Below, piece by piece: positions 7,744 to 14,379 of a stretch of 30,104 bases of DNA (positions within the stretch are counted from its first letter, which is position 1; each line of letters starts with the position of its first letter). The translations under genes and the position numbers were made by a program. A model generated the notes under the pieces. That model saw only the letters and a list, made by a program, of their open reading frames with translations. It ran no database searches and was not told the origin of the DNA. This stretch comes from a virus: the IMG/VR virus record IMGVR_UViG_3300047562_001695, positions 1 through 30,104 of that record, one strand, 5' to 3'.

Positions 7744-8170
7744 TAACACTTATACAGAGATTCCAAATTCAAGAGATGATTTGGAATTACAGAAGTTCGC
7801 GCTAGATGAGGATGGCAGAGTCATTGTCAAAACATCAGCCAGCGGTACTTTTCAAACTGCTGGGCTAAATACTGATGCTCTGATAACTGAAGTGCAAGCG
7901 CATCACCATTCCTGGGTAAAGCTCAATTCTTTGGCAGCAGGTCAAGGAATCAACATACAGAATCCGTCAGACGCTAACAGCAACGTCAAAATAAATTATG
8001 TTTCTCCATCCCAAGATCTTTCTACTCTAAATTCTTTGGGATATGTTGGAATCGAAGTGCTTCCAGGGCAAGAGCGTTTTTATTTGTTGAAAACCTCTGG
8101 AGGAATAATCGATGTTTACGCAAAAGCAAAGAACGGCAGCGTGACTTTGAACATTGAGCAGATAGGTTAA
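7736..8170 (+). CDS. Predicted beta-rich virion protein, 144 aa
   Basis: The 144-aa ORF overlaps the previous gene by eight bases. It begins MANNTYTEIPNSRDDLELQKFALDEDG-like, with the pattern 'FALDEDGRVIVKT' seen at the start of many phage structural proteins. It continues with alternating beta-type segments (WVKLNSLAAGQGINIQNP, YVGIEVLPGQERFYLLK, SVTLNIEQIG). It looks like a small jelly-roll or beta-sandwich protein, perhaps a capsid adornment or a base for the beta-helix protein downstream. The role is inferred from position only. Confidence 0.6.
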   Translation: MANNTYTEIPNSRDDLELQKFALDEDGRVIVKTSASGTFQTAGLNTDALITEVQAHHHSWVKLNSLAAGQGINIQNPSDANSNVKINYVSPSQDLSTLNSLGYVGIEVLPGQERFYLLKTSGGIIDVYAKAKNGSVTLNIEQIG

Positions 8171-8173
8171 AAT

Positions 8174-8518
8174 GTGTCGCTTCTCGCCTCATCAGCAGCA
8201 GGATCCAAATGGATCAGGCTATCATCTGTCATACCCGAGGGATCGACGCAGATTGTATACAATACCCCGATGGCTAATCTGAAAGGCCAAAAGGTCCTTT
8301 TTTCTATTTTCAATGAAGAACAGCAATTATTCCGAACGCAGGAAATCTTGATCTCAAGAAAGTCGGAAGATATCGGTTATTCAGTTTACAATAAACTAGG
8401 CGATCACATTAGTTTTTTAATTAATGTTTTCGTCACTGGCGCCGATTCAAGATTTGTTGTGGAGAACAATGAGGCTTTTGATCTTTCTTTTGTTCTCTAT
8501 CGTTTGGACATTTTCTGA
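8174..8518 (+). CDS. Predicted beta-rich virion protein, 114 aa (GTG start)
   Basis: A GTG at 8174, three bases after the preceding stop, gives a 114-aa protein rich in beta-type alternation (KWIRLSSVIPEGSTQIVY, KGQKVLFSIFNEEQQLF, SFVLYRLDIF). An AGG in the upstream stop region may serve as ribosome site. It is similar in size and character to the preceding protein and to those at 20283 and 20756, all of which precede a large beta-structured protein. No named family is recognised. Confidence 0.55.
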   Translation: MSLLASSAAGSKWIRLSSVIPEGSTQIVYNTPMANLKGQKVLFSIFNEEQQLFRTQEILISRKSEDIGYSVYNKLGDHISFLINVFVTGADSRFVVENNEAFDLSFVLYRLDIF

Positions 8519-8534
8519 TTTAAGGAAGTTCACA

Positions 8535-10784
8535 ATGACTCAAGATTATTTCAAAGTAGAGCTTGGCTATGAGTTAACGTCGCCAAATTCGCAATCGGGA
8601 CCGCGATGGCTTCAAGGATCTGCTGCACCCGGCGGAGAAGCGATCACTGATGATGCTCCGATTGGATCTTTCTACACACGAACCAACGGACAGTTTTACA
8701 CAAAAGTTGCTAACACTGGATCGGCTTCCGATTGGGAAGAAAAAACAAGCTCAGGTCCTACTTCTTTTTCATGGCGATCTGAACTTGTAAGAGCCGCTAC
8801 TGCCGACACTCTTTCTGCGGGAGCTGGTCAAGATCCTACTTCATGGTCAGATAATGAATCTGGACTTGATGCAACAAATTGGAACATCGGCGATTACATA
8901 CTATCGGATGTAGACGGAACGCCAGCTCTATTTGAGATAACAGGTAAAGACTCATCTACTTCGATCACGCTGACTGCTGCAAGCAAAGCACTTGCGGATA
9001 AAGATACATTTATCGTACAGGCATATTTGCCTGACTCACCTGCATCTCAAGAACAACAGTCAATTATTCATTTTCCAGATGCAACATTATCAGCGATAAA
9101 AATCTCTGATTTTAACTGGGAATTTGCAACCGGTATCAATCTTTCTAGCGGATACGCAGCAAGCTCTGGTGATATTGCTGATTCTGATACTGTCGAATCT
9201 GCTATTCAAAAACTTGATGGCAACAATGATGCTCAAGACAGCGTCCTAGGAACGGATCAAGGGGCCACCGATTTTGGATCTTTCTCAGGAACATCTTTTG
9301 CTGATGGTCAGGACGCAAAGCAATTATTCCAGAGAGTCGAAACACTTTTGGAGCAAATGCGCGGAGTCCGTGTATCTGGCATTACAACAGCAGCAACAGT
9401 TGATAGCGTCTTACATGCTGATGTGAAAGCCTGCAAATGGATGGTAGAAGCGTTTGAAGATGCTACCCCGGCAAATCGAAAAGCGTTTGAAGTTTACGCT
9501 TTGACAGATGGCGGCGGAGGCGGAGAAAGCACAGCTCCAGCTATCCCAGCAGCTCCGGCGCTTCCTGGTTCTTACGATCACACTGTAGGTTCCGGTGGAT
9601 CTTTCGCAACCCTTGAAGCAGCTTTAGCGGATGCTTCTGTTTCTGATGGCGATTCTATCCAGGTGCTTGACGGAACATACTTGGTAACCAGCTCTATTGC
9701 TGTAGATAAGCAGGTCAAAATCTACGGGCAATCTAAAGCTGGTGTGATTTTTGAAACTGCGGGAGATACAAGCGATCCCGTCAATATGTTCAATATCTCT
9801 GTTGATAATGTCTTGATGAAAGACATGACGATCAAACACAAAAAGACCAGCAACACTAGCGTGGAAAATGCTATCGGCGTGTCTGGCCCTGGATTCCCTC
9901 AAACCAGGGTTGCAAATTTTGTGATTGATAACTGCCGTATTGAGCATGTTGAATTCGCTCTTGTGATTCGCGGTTCAGATTGGCAATTAAGAAATTGCCA
10001 GTTTGTATACGAAGGTCCTAGCAATTCGACCCGTCGCCATGTAGGCGTCTACGGCACACTTGGAAATTGCTTTATGTACCAGTGTGAGTCAGAAGATAAT
10101 GGTGCAACAGGAAATACTCGCTGGTTAGTCCCAACCTCTACTACAGGTTCCAATCCAAATGAGACAATGGAAGGAAACCTTGTACTAGATGGAAACGTCC
10201 AGACAGTAGGAAATCTACAGCAATTCTATAGCCAAGATAACTGGCAAGGTAGTGCTGGCGGGTTTGCTCTATTCGTCAAGGGTAACACGACCAACGAAAG
10301 CAGCGCGTTTGTTTCCATGTATGGTGGTACAGCAAATTTCGCTGACATCTTGTCCAAGGTCGAAGTAACAGGCAACTCTCTTAGCAATACCCATGGGGGA
10401 GATCCAGTTGGCGGAAAAGGCGTGATTGGTTTTGATGGGTTCGGCGGAGTATCTCCTAGAAGCACTGCATTGCCTGTGGATTCTGGCAACAATACATTGG
10501 CGAATCTTGATTTCCGAGGCGGTTATTTGGAAGCGACTGGCTCTAGTGGATCTATTGTAGGATACAACTCTGCTAACCTGGTCGATTTCTCTGTAGCTTT
10601 GGCTTCAGTTGGTGGTACTTCGGTAGTTAACACAGTATATTCAAAATTAGAGGTAGGATCTGCATTCGACCTAACGACTACCGTCGACGTTGAAGGTTCA
10701 GAAATGCGTCTTAGAGCTGAAAGTTCTACGGCTGGTGTAACAGTAACGGCTAGACGAATTGAAGTTGTTTCTACTGCTGCGTAA
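8535..10784 (+). CDS. Large beta-helix spike-like virion protein, 749 aa
   Basis: The ATG at 8535 follows AAGGAAGT. The first 70 residues contain 'GSFYTRTNGQFYTKVANTGSASDW', a module common near the N-termini of phage fibres and spikes (quoted here only as a type). A helical segment lies at about 260-330, then a Gly-rich hinge and a proline/alanine linker (about 325-345). From about residue 345 comes a right-handed beta-helix of the pectate-lyase type (GSGGSFATLEAALADA, GDSIQVLDGTYLV, VKIYGQSKAGVIF, then repeated 'DNCRIEHVEFALVIRGS' coils). Such domains bind or cleave surface polysaccharide in phage tailspikes. The location between capsid and neck genes is unusual and suggests a capsid-attached fibre. 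I could not identify catalytic residues. Confidence 0.75.
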   Translation: MTQDYFKVELGYELTSPNSQSGPRWLQGSAAPGGEAITDDAPIGSFYTRTNGQFYTKVANTGSASDWEEKTSSGPTSFSWRSELVRAATADTLSAGAGQDPTSWSDNESGLDATNWNIGDYILSDVDGTPALFEITGKDSSTSITLTAASKALADKDTFIVQAYLPDSPASQEQQSIIHFPDATLSAIKISDFNWEFATGINLSSGYAASSGDIADSDTVESAIQKLDGNNDAQDSVLGTDQGATDFGSFSGTSFADGQDAKQLFQRVETLLEQMRGVRVSGITTAATVDSVLHADVKACKWMVEAFEDATPANRKAFEVYALTDGGGGGESTAPAIPAAPALPGSYDHTVGSGGSFATLEAALADASVSDGDSIQVLDGTYLVTSSIAVDKQVKIYGQSKAGVIFETAGDTSDPVNMFNISVDNVLMKDMTIKHKKTSNTSVENAIGVSGPGFPQTRVANFVIDNCRIEHVEFALVIRGSDWQLRNCQFVYEGPSNSTRRHVGVYGTLGNCFMYQCESEDNGATGNTRWLVPTSTTGSNPNETMEGNLVLDGNVQTVGNLQQFYSQDNWQGSAGGFALFVKGNTTNESSAFVSMYGGTANFADILSKVEVTGNSLSNTHGGDPVGGKGVIGFDGFGGVSPRSTALPVDSGNNTLANLDFRGGYLEATGSSGSIVGYNSANLVDFSVALASVGGTSVVNTVYSKLEVGSAFDLTTTVDVEGSEMRLRAESSTAGVTVTARRIEVVSTAA

Positions 10785-10791
10785 TCAAAAG

Positions 10792-10822
10792 GGCGGGGCT
10801 CTATTTGTGATGGGGCCTCGCC
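10792..10822 (+). terminator. GC-rich hairpin after the beta-helix gene
   Basis: GGCGGGGC (10792-10799) pairs with GCCTCGCC (10815-10822), with one G-U wobble, eight bases after the beta-helix stop; a few more wobble pairs extend it. It is followed by TATCAAAAAAA rather than a T-tract, so it is probably an attenuator or mRNA-processing/stability element, not a full terminator. Confidence 0.35.
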
Positions 10823-10842
10823 TATCAAAAAAAGGTAGATAG

Positions 10843-11709
10843 ATGAGACACGATCAGCGCGTATTTTTTGAGGATGGAGATGGAGCAGTTTTTTCAGATT
10901 TTACGCGTCAATTAAATGATTTTCGTTCTGGTGATTTAAATCTATTCATTAGTTCAGGACAGGATTATCTCTATATTGGATCTGATTATCCCTTCAACGC
11001 TCAATATTTTGAGATTACAGCAGGGAATTCTACTGAATCTTTTGCTGAAATAGATCTTTGGGGAGGTCAAAACGATGGTTGGAAACCTGCTATTGATGTA
11101 ATTGACTATACCTCAGAATCGAATGCGTCCCTAGCAAAGTCTGGGCATATAACTTGGACGCGAGAACGCGAAGAAAGCTGGGTGCAGCAGGATAAATCTA
11201 TAGAAGTTTTGGGCTTAGAAAATGCTCCATTGATCTACAATTTCTATTGGAGCAGATTCAAATGGAGCGCAAACCTATCAAACATTGGAATCCGTTACAT
11301 CGGAAATCGTTTTTCTACTGATGACGATCTATTTTCACTCTACCCAGACTTGAATAACCAGACAATGCGGGATCAATGGGAGCAAGGTTCTGTATCTGGA
11401 ACGAAAACCACGTGGTCCGAGCAATCTTTCATTGCTGCTGAACAGGTGATTAGAGATCTCAGATCCGGCGGAATTTTGGTATCCGATAGTCAAATTCTCG
11501 ATTTTGAAGCCTTCCGAAACCCTTCTATCCATAAGACTGCGGAAATTATATACGGGGGCATGGGAAGAGCCTTTGCAGAGGATCGAATAGCTGCTAGAAA
11601 TAGCTATAAGGAATCTCTGGACATTAAGAACTTCAGGATCGATCAGAACAAAGACGCGAACCTGAGCCGGTATGAGAAACGGATCTCTACCACGTATACA
11701 AGGCGATAG
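10843..11709 (+). CDS. Probable neck / head-tail connector protein, 288 aa
   Basis: The 288-aa protein starts at the ATG after AAAGGTAGATAG. The N-terminal half is beta-rich with many aromatic and acidic residues (FFEDGDGAVFSDF, DYLYIGSDYPFNAQYFEI, EIDLWGG). The C-terminal half is helical (AAEQVIRDLRSGG, IHKTAEIIYGGMGRAFAEDR) and ends in a basic tail with tandem arginines. Its place immediately before the tail terminator is where connector or adaptor genes sit in siphophages. I recognise no exact family, so the connector role rests on synteny. Confidence 0.5.
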   Translation: MRHDQRVFFEDGDGAVFSDFTRQLNDFRSGDLNLFISSGQDYLYIGSDYPFNAQYFEITAGNSTESFAEIDLWGGQNDGWKPAIDVIDYTSESNASLAKSGHITWTREREESWVQQDKSIEVLGLENAPLIYNFYWSRFKWSANLSNIGIRYIGNRFSTDDDLFSLYPDLNNQTMRDQWEQGSVSGTKTTWSEQSFIAAEQVIRDLRSGGILVSDSQILDFEAFRNPSIHKTAEIIYGGMGRAFAEDRIAARNSYKESLDIKNFRIDQNKDANLSRYEKRISTTYTRR

Positions 11710-11711
11710 CT

Positions 11712-12170
11712 TTGACGCAGATATCAGATGTCACTTCCAATCTACACACGATTATATCCTCTACGCTTCCCGGGTATGTCAGAATACCCGACTCCATTGA
11801 TATTGAAGATAATAGCGAAACCTACTTAAGACAGGGTTATGCTCTCATCATTGGCGATTCGACTCCTACCACTGAAACCGTAAAGGGCCTTTTGGATCAG
11901 GAGAGAACTTTTGGCGTAAGCCTTACCCAGCAGGTCTTTCAGACAGAACACAACGCCAGCGGGATCCAGACGGCGAAGCTCGGAATCATGGAAGATGCCT
12001 TCAGTCTGGTAAAGGAATTACATCTCACAAATGATACAATTAATGGCAGCGCGATAGATTGCAACTTCGTCGGAGACGATGGGGTGTCGTTCCTGGAGAC
12101 GGATCGCGGGAAATATTATCTGGTTTCTCTGATCTTTACGGTCAGGTACCGGGAGAACTTATTAGCATAG
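11712..12170 (+). CDS. Tail terminator protein (TTG start)
   Basis: The 152-aa protein starts at a TTG two bases after the previous stop, with AAGGCGA upstream. It has the alpha/beta layout of tail-terminator proteins: an N-terminal helix (SNLHTIISSTLPG), then YALIIGDSTP, a beta-strand pair (RTFGVSLTQQVFQTEHN), a central helix (AKLGIMEDAFSLVKEL), and a C-terminal strand (KYYLVSLIFTVRYRENL). These proteins cap the tail tube and join it to the head. Position directly before the tail-tube gene is the expected order. Confidence 0.7.
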   Translation: MTQISDVTSNLHTIISSTLPGYVRIPDSIDIEDNSETYLRQGYALIIGDSTPTTETVKGLLDQERTFGVSLTQQVFQTEHNASGIQTAKLGIMEDAFSLVKELHLTNDTINGSAIDCNFVGDDGVSFLETDRGKYYLVSLIFTVRYRENLLA

Positions 12171-12183
12171 GGAGTTGCTAACG

Positions 12184-13695
12184 ATGGCAATCGTGACACG
12201 AAAATCGGCTTATGCCGTAAAAGTGGAGTCGACGGAAGGAACTCCCGTCTCTCCAACAGCTTCGACAGATTATATCCCCATCCAAGCGGATGCTACAATG
12301 TCGCCGGAATTCGATACTCTGGAGAATGTAGAGCTGAAGGCTTCGATCGGGGCTTCAAAATCGATCCTTGGCTTCGAGAATCCGACTTCCAGCGTATCCG
12401 TCTATCTAACCGGATCCGGTTCTGCCGGGACGGCGCCCCAGGTCGATGAGATGTTAACCGCTGCTTTCGGGAACGAAGATGTTGAATCAACGGAGTACAA
12501 TACAGTCGCTGCTTCGACAGTCTCCACCGTCAAAGTCGATACTGGTGAAGGCGCTACGTATCGCAGGGGTCAGGCTCTCTTGGTCAAACATCCCGCATCT
12601 CCCTACGAGATCCGAGCTGTGGACAGTATCTCTGGTGATGATCTCTCTGTTAGCTTTGATCTCGATAACGCTCCTGGGGTTGGAGTTGATCTGGGATTAG
12701 CAACGACCTATTATCCTGCTGATGATGGCCATCAGACGCTATCTCTGTGGCATTATCTGGGCAACGGCGGAGCGACTCAGATGATCTCCGGCGCCAGGGT
12801 TACTGAGTTGGGTATCGAATTCCCTGCTGGCGAGCTGATCAATGCCTCTTATACGCTCGAAGGCTTGGAATATTACTTCAATCCCATCGAGATCACGACA
12901 ACGGATACCTATCTGGATTTCACAGATGATGATGGGACTTTCGCAGCTCAAATTACACCGAAATTCTACAAAGACCCTCATGATCTCGCTTCTGCTTTGA
13001 CTACAGCAATGAATGCGACCGCCACTACTCAAACACATTCTGTGACTTACAGCGACAGCGCGGGAACCTTCACGATCGCTAATTCAACGGGAGCTTTGTT
13101 GTCTCTTCTCTGGAATACTGGAGCGAACACAGCGAACACTGTCGGCGATAAGATCGGCTTTTCCATTGCGGCAGATGATACAGGATCAACCTCCTATGCG
13201 AGTGACAACCCGCTATCGTTCGCGTCTCCGCAAAGCCCGTCGTTTACAAACCACGGTGATCCGCTGGCCGCGAAGAACAATGAAGTATTTCTCGGAGATC
13301 AGCAAGACTCAGTCTGCTTCGAGGCTTCCAGTGTATCTTTCACGCTTTCTGATGCAAGGCAGACGATCGACTCGATCTGCGCAACATCCGGTCGAAGCGG
13401 TTCGATTGTGCAGAGTCGATCCGTTACCGTCTCGGTGACAGCTCTCCTAGAACAGTATGATGTGGATCAGTTCCGACGCTTCAGAGAGAACGACGAGACG
13501 CGGTTCCAGATCAACTTTGGCACGAAGTCTGGCGGAAATTACGAGCCAGGGAAGTCAGGTTGCGTTTACATCCCGACAGCAACCATAACATCCTTCAATG
13601 TGGTTGACGATGATGGACTTGTTACATTGGAGCTGGAGTTAACAGCCTTCGTAAACGATCAAGGCGAAGGCGAGGTATTTCTCTCTTTCGTTTGA
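12184..13695 (+). CDS. Major tail tube protein, 503 aa, with an inserted domain
   Basis: The ATG at 12184 lies nine bases after GGGAG; a TTG at 12175 is in frame but too close to that site. The N-terminus (KSAYAVKVESTEGTPVSP...) and the C-terminus (FEASSVSFTLSDARQTI, then VTVSVTALLEQYDVDQF, and TSFNVVDDDGLVTLELELTAF) resemble large siphophage tube proteins with a tube fold at both ends. Residues about 237-345 look inserted and share a module with the tail-tip protein at 19180 (pattern Y-LA-taln-VTYs-FTi-ns-lG). At about 500 residues it is larger than most tube proteins, consistent with surface decoration. A true intrinsic terminator follows. Confidence 0.8.
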   Translation: MAIVTRKSAYAVKVESTEGTPVSPTASTDYIPIQADATMSPEFDTLENVELKASIGASKSILGFENPTSSVSVYLTGSGSAGTAPQVDEMLTAAFGNEDVESTEYNTVAASTVSTVKVDTGEGATYRRGQALLVKHPASPYEIRAVDSISGDDLSVSFDLDNAPGVGVDLGLATTYYPADDGHQTLSLWHYLGNGGATQMISGARVTELGIEFPAGELINASYTLEGLEYYFNPIEITTTDTYLDFTDDDGTFAAQITPKFYKDPHDLASALTTAMNATATTQTHSVTYSDSAGTFTIANSTGALLSLLWNTGANTANTVGDKIGFSIAADDTGSTSYASDNPLSFASPQSPSFTNHGDPLAAKNNEVFLGDQQDSVCFEASSVSFTLSDARQTIDSICATSGRSGSIVQSRSVTVSVTALLEQYDVDQFRRFRENDETRFQINFGTKSGGNYEPGKSGCVYIPTATITSFNVVDDDGLVTLELELTAFVNDQGEGEVFLSFV

Positions 13696-13727
13696 TGGAG
13701 TCTCATCCGTTAATTTCTGGAACTATT

Positions 13728-13763
13728 GGCAGGCGGTTCTTTTGGCTGCCTGCCTATTTTTTT
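13728..13763 (+). terminator. Rho-independent terminator after the tail tube gene
   Basis: GGCAGGC (13728-13734) pairs perfectly with GCCTGCC (13748-13754), extended by a G-T wobble and a G-C pair, and is followed by TATTTTTTT (T-run 13757-13763). This is a textbook intrinsic terminator within the late gene run. Read-through or antitermination must supply the downstream tail genes, because no obvious promoter lies in the 23 bases between it and the next start. Confidence 0.85.
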
Positions 13764-13786
13764 AAAGACAGAACGCAGGAGGTCAC

Positions 13787-14191
13787 ATGAGCGAATTTAC
13801 TTGGAAGCCAGATGGAGACAGCGAAGTCGATGGTCACGTTGTTATTAAGGATGTGAGCGTAGAGGATCGCCTGGAGATGGGTATCGGTCTGCTGGATGAA
13901 TTCAAAGACATGCAGGACGATGAAGGCGACAACCTGAAAAAGATCTCTGCGTTCTCTCGCTCTCTTTCTGTCGGTGTGAAGCTGCTGAATAAGTACGTGA
14001 AGAAAGTCGAGTTGAAGCACAAAGAAACCGGAGCTGTTTACAAGTCAATGGCTGATCTTCAAGGTGATCTCGACGCTCATGGGGTTCTAGTCGATATGTC
14101 TTCGATGTATCTGGAGAGACTTCAATTGGGAAAGTTTCTCCAGCGACTATCAAGAGGCAAGTCGCAGCCAACTTCAGAGGTCACAGGTTAG
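13787..14191 (+). CDS. Tail assembly chaperone, short form (G-like)
   Basis: This 134-aa acidic, helical protein is preceded by a strong AGGAGGT. It lies between the tail tube and tape-measure genes, the invariant place of the lambda G/T pair in siphophages. It is made by ordinary termination at the TAG (14189-14191). A lambda-type slippery heptamer at 14128-14134 allows a fraction of ribosomes to shift to -1 and make the longer GT form. The protein should bind the tape measure and recruit tube subunits. Confidence 0.85.
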   Translation: MSEFTWKPDGDSEVDGHVVIKDVSVEDRLEMGIGLLDEFKDMQDDEGDNLKKISAFSRSLSVGVKLLNKYVKKVELKHKETGAVYKSMADLQGDLDAHGVLVDMSSMYLERLQLGKFLQRLSRGKSQPTSEVTG

Positions 14192-14379
14192 AGACTGAGG
14201 CTCTGCCGATTGTTTCTGAATACATGACCAGGAAGCGATTGGCGGAGCTTGGATATACAAGTCCAATGTCGGATCTTCCAGATTGGAAGGCAAGGTGTTT
14301 TGTTCTGATCAGCTCATACATCGACGAGCTGGTAGCGAAAGAGAACAAGAAACGATCCAAGAATGGTAAGGGGAGATGA
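13787..14379 (+). CDS. Tail assembly chaperone, -1 frameshift fusion (GT-like)
   Basis: Reading frame 0 to 14134 and then -1 from 14134 gives an open frame to the TGA at 14377-14379, a predicted 197-aa product (116 G residues plus 81 T residues). The T part reads VSPATIKRQVAANFRGHR, then LPIVSEYMTRKRLAELGY, DLPDWKARCFVLISSYID and a basic end. It has no start codon or ribosome site of its own, and its stop overlaps the tape-measure ATG. This is the lambda gpG/gpGT arrangement. In that family the T part contacts tube protein while G spots the tape measure. Confidence 0.85.
14128..14134 (+). other. Programmed -1 ribosomal frameshift site GGGAAAG
   Basis: The zero-frame codons are GGA (14129-14131) and AAG (14132-14134), preceded by G, giving G GGA AAG, the same heptamer as in lambda gene G. 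Tandem slippage re-pairs on GGG and AAA. The zero frame stops 55 bases downstream, while the -1 frame stays open to 14379 and contains T-like sequence. Confidence 0.9.
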
